A stretch of 64,000 nucleotides of DNA from Thraustochytrium sp. TN22 (lineage: Eukaryota; Sar; Bigyra; Thraustochytrida; Thraustochytriidae): assembly GCA_013306675.1 (NCBI GenBank), contig JABLUY010000105.1:54860-118859 (forward strand). Reading direction: 5' to 3'. The stretch's first letter is position 1. Every line of letters begins with the position of its first letter. The translations under genes were made by a program, and so were the position numbers. The notes beneath the pieces were generated by a model. It saw only the letters and a list, made by a program, of their open reading frames with translations. It searched no databases and was not told the origin of the DNA. Of the stretch, positions 43,479-52,611 are shown one piece after another.

Positions 43479-46295
43479 ATGGACGACGCGAGCTCCGCGC
43501 TGATCGCCAAGCTGCTGCAGGAGGACAATGAATACGCCATGGCGGCCATGGGCGGGTTCCTGGAGTCGAGCGATGACGACGACGACGGCGCCTACGTGAA
43601 CAAGCGCAAGCGCAAGGGCAAGGCAGGCGCCAAGGGCGCCGCCAAGAACGCCAAGCGCAAGCTCAAGGACGAGGACTACGAGGAGGAACCGCCCAAGCCG
43701 GCCGAGGACGGCGAGGACGGCGAGGACAGCGACGACTACGAGAGCGACGCCAGCGAGGGCGACAAGCCCGCCAAGCGCCGCGGCCGCGGTAGCGCCGCCA
43801 AGCGTGGCGCCAAGGACGGCGACAAGGTCCGCGCCACGCCGCGCCGCTGGTCCGAGGAGGAGGAGGCCAAGTTTGTCGAGGCGCTCTCCATTTACGGCCG
43901 GAATTGGAAGAAATGCGCTGAGCACCTCGACTCAGGCCGCAAGCCGCGCGACATCGCCTCCCACGCACAAAAGTACTTCATCAAGCTGTACAAGGAGGAC
44001 AAGCCACTCCCGGACAAGGTACGCGAGTCTGGTGAGGGCTACACGCTCTCTGGCAAGCCGCTCGACCCAAACTCCGCGGCGGCGCGCGCCTACGGCGTGC
44101 TCGGCACCTCCGGCCAGCGCCAGTACCGCGACACCACGGCCTCTCGCCGCAAGCCAGTTGAAGCGGCGACTGATGAGCCTGGTGACAAGGAGAACAAGGC
44201 AGCGGTGGCTGCGGCCGAGGACGAGGACGAGGCTTCCGAGAAGCCCGCTGAGAACGAAAAGGCAACGACAGACCAGCAGGACGCGGGGCGCCAGGAGCAA
44301 GAGAAGGCGGAGCAGGAGAAGGCGGAGCAGGAAAAGGAGGAGCAGGAGCAAAAGCAAGAGGAGCATAAAAAGGCCGCGACGCCGCGAAGGACTCCAAGGA
44401 AGCAAAAGAAGCAGAAAAAGAGCACCACGGCGGCGTCGCCACAGCCAGAGGCCGACGAGACCACCACCCCTCGATGTCAGGTGGACACCACGAGCGCCGC
44501 CGCGGCCGAGACCGAGCCCGCGCCGCTCAAGTCGCCCGCTCACGAGGCCGCGGAAGCGGACGTTGTGAAGCCGCCACCAGCACAAGACGCCGCGGCCAAG
44601 CAGGACGTGCCGAGCGGCGAAGAGCCCGCCAAGAGCAACGAGGAGCCCGCCAAGGACGACGAGGAGGAGCCCACTGCAAAGACCGCCGCTCCAAAGGAGG
44701 TGGAAGAGGACCCCGCCACGACGGCCATGGAGGTGGACGAGCGGCCGGCCGTCGAGAAGAGCAAACCAGAGGAGGAGGAAGCCACCGCCGGCGCGACGGA
44801 AGCTGCGGCGCCAGAGGAGACCGCCGCCTCGCCGCCTGCAGCTCCGGAGGTCTTTATTGAGGGTCTGCCGGAGGGCTTTGACGTGATGGACGAGAGCGCG
44901 GACCTGTCGACGCTGTCGGCGCGGCAGCGCAACGACGTCCTGCTGGCGCGCGCCAAAGCCCAGGGCGTGAAGCTGGGCCAAAAGATCGACGGCGTCGAAC
45001 CGCCGTCCGCCCGCGCCCGGCGCGGCGCCAGAAAGGCAGAGCGCGCCGAGGCAGCGGCGGCTCGCAGCGAGGCCGCCGCCTCCCGTGCCGCCGCGAATGC
45101 CGCCGCGAGCGCAGCGCGCCAGCAGGCATCCAGCCAGGCTGCTGAGGAGCGCAGGCAGCGCGCCGCCCAGAAGAAGCAGGATGCCTGGGAGAAGCAGCAG
45201 GCCAAGCAGCAGCAGGTGTACGGGTCGGACGGCAGGACGGAGTACTCGCGCAACCGGTCGCGGCGGCGCACGGCGACGCGCTTCATCCAGGCGCCCTCGG
45301 AGGCTCTCGAGTTCGTGCCGTTCTCGCAGTACGCGGGCCCGCCCGCGAGCGGCCCTCGCGCGCAGCCCTTTCGTGTCTCGGTGCACTCGAGCGTTTACGC
45401 CACCGTGGATCTGCACGCGCACTTGTCCACTTCGGAGGTGATGGGCTTCCTCGCCGGGACCTTTGATGCCCAGAAGCTCAGCATCACCATCAAGGGCGCA
45501 TACCCGGGCCGCTCGGTGCTGGACGGCGCCACAGAGTGCGAGATGGACCCGATGACCGAGGTGGCCCTGCGCGAGTCCATCCAAAAGGACGGGCTCACTG
45601 TCGTCGGCTGGTACCACAGCCACCCGACGTTTGAGCCCGTTCCGAGCCAGTGCGACGTGGCGAACCAGGCCAACTACCAGGCGCTCTTCCGTGACGGGCC
45701 GTCCAGCCTGGAGCCCTTCCTTGGCCTCATCATGAGCCCCTACGACTTGCGGCTGCCGTCCAGCGCGCGCTCGCAGTACTCGTGGTTCTACGTAGAGTCG
45801 CCGCGGCATACCAAGACGGCCAAGCGCTTCGAGACTGCGCTCGTCTGCGACCCGGTGCTCCCGCCCGAGGCCTGCGCACGCATGCAGACCCTGGTGCGCG
45901 AGAAGGACCAGTCCAGCTGCGCCGCCGTTGATTTTGGCAAGGTTTGGCGCTGCCTGCCTGGCGAGGAGGAGTGCACCTTCGCCGACAAGGTGCGCCGCTC
46001 GCTGCGCTTCTGGTTGCCGCCGCTCGTTCACGGGCTGGTGTCCGAGGACGCCAGTCGCGCGGCCGCCGTGGACGAAGATGAGGAGAAGGACGCGGCGAAG
46101 GACGACAAGGACCAGGAGGAGGACCAGAAGGAGGACCAGGAGGAGAAGAAGGGGGAGGTCGCGGCTCCGGAGACCACCGCCGAGGCGAAGAGCAGCAACC
46201 CAGCGGAGGACCGCGAAAAGCCGCCAACCCCGAGGCCAGCCGACGAGGTCCTGGACGAGATTCTCGGGAGCCTCACGGCTGCCGCAGCAAGCTGA
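43479..46295 (+). CDS. MYSM1-like protein: Myb/SANT plus JAMM deubiquitinase domain
   Basis: 938 residues. A basic and acidic N-terminus leads to a Myb/SANT domain at about 121-170 (RRWSEEEEAKFVEALSIYG ending SHAQKYF, the plant-type Myb motif). A long disordered Glu/Lys/Ala region follows (about 220-590). The MPN+ domain covers about 625-780: E653 in SEVMGFLAG and H713-S-H715-P...S723-x-x-D726 complete the zinc-binding JAMM motif, so it should be an active metalloprotease. FEPVPSQCD and NYQALFRDG follow MYSM1, the histone H2A deubiquitinase. I see no SWIRM domain between Myb and MPN, unlike animal MYSM1. The tail (about 865-938) is again acidic and Lys-rich. Probable nuclear chromatin role. 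Confidence 0.85.
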   Translation: MDDASSALIAKLLQEDNEYAMAAMGGFLESSDDDDDGAYVNKRKRKGKAGAKGAAKNAKRKLKDEDYEEEPPKPAEDGEDGEDSDDYESDASEGDKPAKRRGRGSAAKRGAKDGDKVRATPRRWSEEEEAKFVEALSIYGRNWKKCAEHLDSGRKPRDIASHAQKYFIKLYKEDKPLPDKVRESGEGYTLSGKPLDPNSAAARAYGVLGTSGQRQYRDTTASRRKPVEAATDEPGDKENKAAVAAAEDEDEASEKPAENEKATTDQQDAGRQEQEKAEQEKAEQEKEEQEQKQEEHKKAATPRRTPRKQKKQKKSTTAASPQPEADETTTPRCQVDTTSAAAAETEPAPLKSPAHEAAEADVVKPPPAQDAAAKQDVPSGEEPAKSNEEPAKDDEEEPTAKTAAPKEVEEDPATTAMEVDERPAVEKSKPEEEEATAGATEAAAPEETAASPPAAPEVFIEGLPEGFDVMDESADLSTLSARQRNDVLLARAKAQGVKLGQKIDGVEPPSARARRGARKAERAEAAAARSEAAASRAAANAAASAARQQASSQAAEERRQRAAQKKQDAWEKQQAKQQQVYGSDGRTEYSRNRSRRRTATRFIQAPSEALEFVPFSQYAGPPASGPRAQPFRVSVHSSVYATVDLHAHLSTSEVMGFLAGTFDAQKLSITIKGAYPGRSVLDGATECEMDPMTEVALRESIQKDGLTVVGWYHSHPTFEPVPSQCDVANQANYQALFRDGPSSLEPFLGLIMSPYDLRLPSSARSQYSWFYVESPRHTKTAKRFETALVCDPVLPPEACARMQTLVREKDQSSCAAVDFGKVWRCLPGEEECTFADKVRRSLRFWLPPLVHGLVSEDASRAAAVDEDEEKDAAKDDKDQEEDQKEDQEEKKGEVAAPETTAEAKSSNPAEDREKPPTPRPADEVLDEILGSLTAAAAS

Positions 46296-46452
46296 AGGCT
46301 CTGCGCCTTGCGGACATCTACCCTACTACCCTGACGTTGCCACCTGCCTGGCCTGGCTAGCTCTCTCGCCTGCCACCTGCCTTCCATTCCATGCTTCACG
46401 CGTACAAGAAAAAAGTTCGTTTCTCTGTTGGCTGCCGGTGCCAATGCCGCGC

Positions 46453-47418
46453 TTAGGCCTCGCCGAGGTCGGTGCCACGCTTGTCGCGTATGAGCCCAGC
46501 GTTGAGGCCTTGGAAGTTCGCGCTCCGCTTCTCGACGTAGTGGCTGACGCCCTCCTTAACGTCGGGGTGGTTGACGGACTTGCCCATGAGCACCCAGGAG
46601 GCGGCGTATGCCTCGTCCTGGCCCATGTCGAGCTGCGTATACACCTGGTGCTTCATCTCGGCGATGGCTGCCGGCGACACAGTACTGGCCATCTCGCGCG
46701 CGTAAGCAAGCGTACCCTCCATGAGCGTGTCGGCGTCGGGGTACACGCGCGACACGAGCTTGAGTCGCTTGGCTTCGTCGCCCAGCACGACCCGCGAGGA
46801 GAGCAGGACGTCGAGTGCGTTGCCAAGGCCCGCGATGCGCGGGAGAATGTAGGAAATGCCGTGCTCGGCAACGAGGCCGCGCTTGGCAAAGGCCGTGGTG
46901 AGCTTGGCCTGGGCCGTGGTGAACTTGATGTCCGCGTGCATGGCCAGCACGAAACCGAGGCCGGCCGCTGGACCGTTGATGGCCGCAATGATGGGCTTGG
47001 TGATGGTCGTTGCCTGCGACTGCCGCAGGCTGCGCCGCGGCGCCACGGCGCGCGCGGGGTCGTTGGTCCCAATCGTCTTGAGCAGCTCCATCTCGGCGCC
47101 TGCGCAAAAAGCGCGGCCGGCGCCCGTCACGACGATAACGCGCACGTCGCGGTCCTCGGCCGCCCGATCGAGTGCGTCAAAGTACGCCGCTTGCATTTCG
47201 CGCGTGAGAGAGTTGAGCCGCGACGGCCGGTTCAGGGTCACCAGCGCCACGCCGCCCTCGAGCACCTCATAGCGCACCACGTCGCGCTCCGCCTCGATGG
47301 TCTCCACTGCGGACGTCTCGGCGCGGCGCACCGCTGTGCAAGTCTTCTCGACGCCAGCCACGGGTGCGAGATGCTCGCGCAGCGCGCGTACGCGACGTGC
47401 AGCGCCGCTCCCCATCAT
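46453..47418 (-). CDS. Enoyl-CoA hydratase/isomerase family protein, copy 1
   Basis: 321 residues from the ATG pair at 47418/47415. Crotonase-fold features: GGVALVTLNRPSRLNSL, the CoA-binding and oxyanion loop GAGRAFCAGAEME, INGPAAGLGFVLAMHAD and FAKRGLVAEHGISYILPRI with a Glu at a typical active-site position. Reaction could be hydration or double-bond shift of enoyl-CoA in fatty-acid oxidation, or another crotonase reaction. The N-terminus (MMGSGAARRVRALREHL) is basic and Ala-rich, so mitochondrial import is possible. There is no C-terminal SKL. It sits directly downstream of a paralogue on the same strand. Confidence 0.85.
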   Translation of the reverse strand: MMGSGAARRVRALREHLAPVAGVEKTCTAVRRAETSAVETIEAERDVVRYEVLEGGVALVTLNRPSRLNSLTREMQAAYFDALDRAAEDRDVRVIVVTGAGRAFCAGAEMELLKTIGTNDPARAVAPRRSLRQSQATTITKPIIAAINGPAAGLGFVLAMHADIKFTTAQAKLTTAFAKRGLVAEHGISYILPRIAGLGNALDVLLSSRVVLGDEAKRLKLVSRVYPDADTLMEGTLAYAREMASTVSPAAIAEMKHQVYTQLDMGQDEAYAASWVLMGKSVNHPDVKEGVSHYVEKRSANFQGLNAGLIRDKRGTDLGEA

Positions 47419-47877
47419 GATGGTGAACGCCCGCCCGTCAGAGAGCGCAGTCGCCGAGGTGGCCGAGGCTCGGGGGCAAGTCACTCACTGGTTTGGGTGC
47501 GGCGCACGGCGCATCGGACGCAGCGCTGCAGTGCGAAAAGCGATCTCGGCACCAAGATGGCAAGATCTTCTGAGACTGACTGTGAGACCAGACCGATCTT
47601 GTGTGCAAGCCTTGTACTTTGTTGGTGGTCCGCCTGCACGCACAAGATCTGCGCTCGCCAAACGGGCGCAAAGAGCGAAGGCGCAAATGGCGTGGAGACG
47701 AGCGGGTCGAGCGAGCACTGCAGTGCCCGCCCGTGGCAGAGTGACCTTGACCCGTGCTGGGCAGCGAAGAAGCAAGCAACCCACCCCCCCAAAACACAAA
47801 AGAGAGAAAAGAACAGAGAGCATTTGTGTCCCTTTTCCTGGCCCGCACATGTTACCTTTTCTGTCTTCGCGCGCACC
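47419..47877. other. Intergenic region between the two enoyl-CoA hydratase genes
   Basis: 459 bases. The stretch near 47780-47830 is A/C-rich (CCCCCCCAAAACACAAAAGAG). No gene is recognised. Confidence 0.5.
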
Positions 47878-48813
47878 TCACTTGTCATGGATGAAGCCTG
47901 CACCGAGGCCCTGGAAGTTCGGGTCGCGCTTCTCGACATAGCTGGCGACGCCCTCCTTGCTGTCCGGGTGCTTGAAGGACTTGGTCATGAGGCCGTCGGA
48001 CTCGGCGTAGGTGGTGGCGTACTCGCCATCCAAGTGCTCGTAGACCTGGCGCTTCATGGCGGCCATGGAGGCAGGCGAGGCGAAGCGGGCCATCTCACGA
48101 GCGTAGGCGAGCGTGCCCTTCATGAGCTCGTCGGCGTCAGGGTAGACCTTGGAGACGATGCCGAGCTCCTTGGCCTCGTCGCCGAGGAAGACGCGCGAGG
48201 ACATGAGGATGTCGAGCGAGTTGGCGATGCCGACGACGCGGGGCAGGATCCAGGAGATGCCATGCTCCGCGACGAGGCCGCGCTTGGCGAAGGCCGTGGT
48301 GAACTTGGCCTTGGCCGTGCAGAAGCGCACATCGGCGTGCATGGCCAGCACGAAGCCGAGGCCGGCGGCAGGGCCGTTGATGGCCGCGATGATGGGCTTG
48401 GGGATCTTCGTCGCCTGCGACTGCTGCACGCTGCGGCGCGTCTTGGAGATGGCCGTCGAGGACGGATTGCCGATGGTCTTGAGCATCTCCATCTCGGCGC
48501 CAGCGCAGAACGCGCGGCCGGCGCCCGTCACGACGATCACACGGACCTTCGGGTCGGCCGCAGCCATGTCGAGCGCGTCAAAGTAGGCGCACTGCGACTC
48601 CTGCGTCAGCGAGTTGAGCCGCGTCGGCCGGTTCAGAGTCACCAGCGCCACGCCGCCGTCCAGCACCTCATACAGCACCACGTCCTTCTCCTGCTCGGCA
48701 GCCAGGGCGGCCGCCGACGTCTCGCTCGCCTCCACGCCCTCCGACCGCTCCATGCTCGCGGCGAGGTGGCCGCGCAGGACCGCCGCGCGGCGCGCATGCC
48801 GCAGATCGCTCAT
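47878..48813 (-). CDS. Enoyl-CoA hydratase/isomerase family protein, copy 2
   Basis: 311 residues from the ATG at 48813 (MSDLRHARRAAVLRGHL), chosen because it aligns with the start of the paralogue; the frame is open further upstream but that part is low-complexity. GGVALVTLNRPTRLNSLTQE, GAGRAFCAGAEMEMLKTIG, INGPAAGLGFVLAMHADVRF and FAKRGLVAEHGISWILPRV match the neighbour almost exactly. The C-terminal half (MTKSFKHPDSKEGVASYVEK and GLGAGFIHDK) is also shared. It is intact, so both copies should be active. It lies upstream in the direction of transcription. Confidence 0.86.
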   Translation of the reverse strand: MSDLRHARRAAVLRGHLAASMERSEGVEASETSAAALAAEQEKDVVLYEVLDGGVALVTLNRPTRLNSLTQESQCAYFDALDMAAADPKVRVIVVTGAGRAFCAGAEMEMLKTIGNPSSTAISKTRRSVQQSQATKIPKPIIAAINGPAAGLGFVLAMHADVRFCTAKAKFTTAFAKRGLVAEHGISWILPRVVGIANSLDILMSSRVFLGDEAKELGIVSKVYPDADELMKGTLAYAREMARFASPASMAAMKRQVYEHLDGEYATTYAESDGLMTKSFKHPDSKEGVASYVEKRDPNFQGLGAGFIHDK

Positions 48814-49297
48814 CTTTCGTGGCAAAGGGAGGGCGACGACGACAGCGACGACAGCGACAAGGACGATGAGGTCGACTTCGAGCGGCAGGGACGCGAGGGC
48901 TCCGCGCGCGACTTGAGTTCTTGATCGTGGTCTGCGTCTTATCTCGCTGCTCGATCCGAGCTCGACCTCGTGGCGTCCGAGTCCTCCCTTTTTCTGCCCC
49001 AAGAGGCCGGACTTGCACCGGTGTACTAGTGGTAAGCTTGAGCTCGGGGGGGGTGGGGGGAGAAAGGGCGGCCACGGTGCGCTCCGAGGAGCCCAACTCG
49101 GACTCGGAGGAGCGGGGACGTCAAGCCGTGTGCTCCGAGTCAAGCGAGCAGACCTGACTGACTGTGACCATGAGCTGCTTGATGCCATACGCCAATGTCT
49201 TTTCCTGCCCTTCTCGTTCGTTGCAGTGACGTAGCGATGGACGGTGGGCTGGAAGCATCATCATCATTCGTTAGGGCCTACTCTTGAGCACGGGCTC
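48814..49297. other. Intergenic region upstream of enoyl-CoA hydratase copy 2
   Basis: 484 bases with a G-rich run (GGGGGGGTGGGGGG near 49047) and no recognised gene. Confidence 0.45.
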
Positions 49298-50407
49298 TCA
49301 CTCACTCGCCACGCGCTCGTGCGAGCCGCTGCTGTCGCGACCCGCACGACAGAGTAGCGGCCGGAGTTGCGCGAAAAAGGAGGCCTCGTCCACGTGGTGG
49401 ACGACGTAGGTACTCTGCGGGTTGTCGCAGGCACAGGGGGTGGAGGCCACCCGGAGACCCTCCATGTGCGCGCATTCGCAACGTGTGCCGGTGAAAGAGG
49501 AATGCTCATCCAACGCGTTGAGCGTGGCGACCAAGTCCCACGGGTAAAAACCTTCGGAGGACTCGACCGGAGTGCGGGGGCCACGGCCGAAGAAACGGTT
49601 GTTGAGGATACCCATGGCCAGCGCGTACTGGTCGAGCAGATCGTGGTGCGCGCGCGCGTAGGAGCCCGTGCAGGCTGGGTCGCTCGCGAGGTCAGCGAGC
49701 AGGCCACGCTTGAGAACGACCTGCCTGCACACGTCCGAGGTTACGAGCGTGCGGTTGAGGCCAGCAAACCTCAGGACGAAGTCCGTCGCCTCCAGGTCGG
49801 TCATGGCATTGAGCTCCGATCCAGACGTGGAGCCTGCCATGATGACCACTCTGCTGATGCGACTCGCGAGGCGCGGGCCGCCATGGAAGAGCGCGCCCGC
49901 CACATTCTTGAGCGAGCCAAGCGTGAGCCAGATCACCTCGCTGTCCGCCGGCGCGGCCCAGGTGGCGCGCTGCAGCTGGTCGGCCGCCGGATTGGGCTCA
50001 CGAAAGCCCGCCTCTTCGCCCAGGCCGCACGTGAGGTCCCAGGCACCGCCGAGCTCCTCCGTGAGACGGCCCGCCTCCTCGCAGGTCTCGCTCACCCCGG
50101 CATTGCCCAGCGTCACCGTCAAGCTCGTCAGCTCCGTCTCTCCTCCCCACGCCGCCACCATGGCGATGGCCAGGTTGTCATCCACGTCCTTGCCGTAGCG
50201 CAGCTCGAGCGCCGGGTCCGCATCGACCAGAAATACGCGCGAGCGGCGCGAGCAGTCGTCAGCATCAGGAGCCGAGGGTGACGCACAGGCACTGCTAGCG
50301 CTCTCGTCCCGCGCCTCGTTCCCTCGCGCGCAAAAGGCCGTCTGCTGCACGGCCAGCACCAGCACGAGCAGCGCCAGCGGCACCCGCATCCTGCCCTGTG
50401 GCGCCAT
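49298..50407 (-). CDS. Secreted inosine-uridine preferring nucleoside hydrolase family protein
   Basis: 369 residues from ATG 50407. Residues 1-26 (MAPQGRMRVPLALLVLVLAV start) form a signal peptide. The calcium-binding Asp cluster is present but spaced out: DADPALELRYGKDVDD, where classical members have a compact DxDPGxDD. Other family traits: TSLTVTLGNAGVSE, EVIWLTLGSLKNVA, SRVVIMAGS and LEATDFVLRF. Such enzymes split nucleosides into base and ribose for salvage. The C-terminal part is Cys-rich (TRCECAHMEG, STPCACDNPQ), consistent with disulfides in a secreted or luminal protein. An alternative start is M7 (50389). Confidence 0.8.
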   Translation of the reverse strand: MAPQGRMRVPLALLVLVLAVQQTAFCARGNEARDESASSACASPSAPDADDCSRRSRVFLVDADPALELRYGKDVDDNLAIAMVAAWGGETELTSLTVTLGNAGVSETCEEAGRLTEELGGAWDLTCGLGEEAGFREPNPAADQLQRATWAAPADSEVIWLTLGSLKNVAGALFHGGPRLASRISRVVIMAGSTSGSELNAMTDLEATDFVLRFAGLNRTLVTSDVCRQVVLKRGLLADLASDPACTGSYARAHHDLLDQYALAMGILNNRFFGRGPRTPVESSEGFYPWDLVATLNALDEHSSFTGTRCECAHMEGLRVASTPCACDNPQSTYVVHHVDEASFFAQLRPLLCRAGRDSSGSHERVASE

Positions 50408-51002
50408 GCACGCAAAACCACGCGAGGCGAAGAAGTGAGCGCACCACCGCAAGCGCACCGCCGGAGCGCTCTGTGCCACCGCTACTCGCGCGCGCGCGCC
50501 GAGTCCAGATCTGCTCTGCCGGCGTGGCGCTGCGGTCGCCAGCCAGCCTGAGAGGCGAGGATGCGAGTCTAGCAGGACGCGCGATGTCCCTGGGGGACCG
50601 TCTTGTACTGTCTCGAGGTCTTGTACTGTCCCTGTTGCAGCAATCCGGCGTGGAGCAGCAAAAGAGTAGCTAACTTACAGCGTGCGTGGCAAGCGCTGCC
50701 TGAGCGAGTGCCTGGCAAAAGGACGTGACGTGACGTGACGTGTGTGGTGGGCGCATCGAGCGCGGCATTTGCGGCACGAGCGCATGGACAGCGAAACTCT
50801 CTGGTCCTTCCTCTTTGATTTTCCAATCAGGCAAGTCGTCGGTGACTCAGCGCCTGGCCTTGTACGAACTCTCTCTTCAAGCTCCTAGTCTACTACGTGC
50901 GTGCAGGGGCAGCTCTGCGCTTGTCATTGGCTGTGAAGAAACCTTGGTGGGAAGAGGATAGATAACCCGCCCTGGTACGACACCGCCGACAAGGCCTACA
51001 GG
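50408..51002. other. Intergenic region between nucleoside hydrolase and cysteine-rich gene
   Basis: 595 bases. GTCTTGTACTGTC is repeated near 50602 and 50619, and GACGT units form a short run near 50723-50740. No gene is recognised. Confidence 0.45.
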
Positions 51003-51560
51003 CTACTCGCTGGTGGGGTCGCAGCGCTTGGCCTTGCACTCCATGATCTTGGGCGCACACTTTTCCATGGCGCAGTCGGCCATGGCACGGAGCACAAAGG
51101 CCTCGTAGCAGTTCTGGTAGGCCTCGGACTCAACGGCCTGGCTGGCCTGGCAGGCAGTGACGCAGCGCTTCCACTCCGAGGCCTTGGCCGGGTCGTTGGC
51201 GAGCGAAGCCGGCGCGACGCGGTCCTGCGGCGTCTCGGCGATGGCCGGGCCCTCCTCGTTGTTGATGCGGCGCTGCATCTGCATGGTGGAGTTCTTCATG
51301 CCGAGCGCGGCGGCCTCGCACTGCGCCTGGCAGAACTCCGCGGACGCCTTGAACTCCTCCGTGGCGATGGGGCCGCACGACTCGCGCGCGCCCTTGAGGA
51401 AGCGCCGCCGCGCGCACGGCCCATTGGCGCTGATGCACCTGCTCACCTCCGTGAAGCACAAGCTCTGCGTCTTGAAGCACGCCTCGCCGCGCTCTCGCTC
51501 CGGGCCCTCCGGCAGCGCCTCCAGCAGGCGCTTCTGCACGCTGCGCGTGTGCCTGTCCAT
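51003..51560 (-). CDS. Cysteine-rich protein of unknown function
   Basis: 185 residues from ATG 51560; I do not recognise a family. There are 14 cysteines in two groups. The first has C28, C35, C42 and C49 at exact seven-residue steps, then C61, C76 and C80. The second, near the C-terminus, runs C-x3-C-x13-C-x11-C-x4-C-x6-C-x4-C. Most of the protein looks helical and charged. No signal peptide is present from this start, so disulfide formation in the mitochondrial intermembrane space (as for helical CHCH-type proteins) or metal binding are options; neither pattern is a clean twin Cx9C. The frame stays open upstream to about 51830 but without an ATG. Confidence 0.62.
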   Translation of the reverse strand: MDRHTRSVQKRLLEALPEGPERERGEACFKTQSLCFTEVSRCISANGPCARRRFLKGARESCGPIATEEFKASAEFCQAQCEAAALGMKNSTMQMQRRINNEEGPAIAETPQDRVAPASLANDPAKASEWKRCVTACQASQAVESEAYQNCYEAFVLRAMADCAMEKCAPKIMECKAKRCDPTSE

Positions 51561-52611
51561 GCTGCGCTCTCGCCTCGGCGAAGCCCTTCGGTCTTTGGCG
51601 CTCGCGGCCGCCGCGCGTCCCTCCCGCCCCTCGCCGCTGCCGCTCGCCTCAGCGCCGGGCCTGGGCTGTTGTCGTGCCGCCTCGCCGCCGCCGCGCCCTC
51701 CGGCCTGCCTTGCGCGTCTGCCGCGCCGCCGCGCCCGCCTCGCCGCGCCCGCCGCCGCCGCGCCGCCCACCTCGACGCAGCCCGTGCAGGCGCACGTGCT
51801 CACCACGCTCCGCAGAAAGTTGGCGAGCAACTAGCTAGCTAGCGAGCAGCCCGGCCTCCAGCCAGCCCGCGGCGCGGCGGCGGGCGCGCGCGGGGCGGCG
51901 GCGCAGCGAGGCCGGCCGCGGCCCGGCCCGGCGCGGCGCGGCGCAGCGAGGCGCCGCATGCCGGCCGCCGCGGCGGCGCCCGGCGCGAGCAGCTCCAGGT
52001 GGCGACGCCGGAGCTGGCGGCCGCGGCCGATGGGGGGTTGATAGGCCGCGCGCGCGCCGTTGTTCAAATCCCGCTCCAGCGCGGCTGCCCGGCGCCGCGC
52101 GCGCGCGCGGCAGAGCGGAAGCCGCGGAGGGCGGGCGGCGCGCAGCGGCTGCGGCGCGGCGGCGGACGCGGCGGCCCGGCGCGGCGGCGGCAGCGACCGC
52201 GCGGCGCGGCTCGGATAGGCGCAGGCGCGCGTGGATTGAAATTCAAACAGCCGCGCGAGGCGCCTCGCGCGGGCGAAGAGGCCAGGCGAGCCGGGCGAGC
52301 CGGGAGGACGCGCGGCGAGGCGGCGCGCGCGCGGCGAGGCGGACGAGGCGCGCCGGACGCGGTCTCGAAGTGCCGCGGCGGAGGCGCGGCCGGAGCGGGC
52401 GAGGCAGCCTGAGGGACAACTGCTGTGGCTGACGTGGCGAGGAGCGGCGCGACGCGACGCGACGTGACGCGGCGAGCAGCGCGAGGAGCAGCGCGACGCG
52501 AGGAGGGAGAGGGACACGTGGACGGGCACGGAGGATCGCGGCGTGAGACGGAGCGCCGCCTTGGCTCGGCGAGTGGATTGAGACGTGTCGTGTGACAGCG
52601 GAATAGCTAGC
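51561..52611. other. Divergent intergenic region (cysteine-rich gene / SEC24)
   Basis: About 1 kb of extremely GC-rich DNA with CGCGGCG-type runs and a short (CTAG)n near 51829-51843. A TTCAAATCCC segment near 52062 looks like a tRNA T-loop but its stem does not pair. No gene is recognised. Confidence 0.5.

Noticed and set aside
48814-49188. Upstream extension of enoyl-CoA hydratase copy 2
   Set aside because: The 125 extra residues are Ser/Pro-rich low complexity and absent from the paralogue, which aligns from the ATG at 48813.
51561-51830. N-terminal extension of the cysteine-rich protein
   Set aside because: The frame is open but lacks an ATG; it reads Arg/Ala/Gly runs typical of GC-rich non-coding DNA here.
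52050-52085. tRNA-like T-loop (TTCAAATCCC)
   Set aside because: The flanking bases do not form the 5-bp T stem, and no D- or anticodon arm lies upstream.
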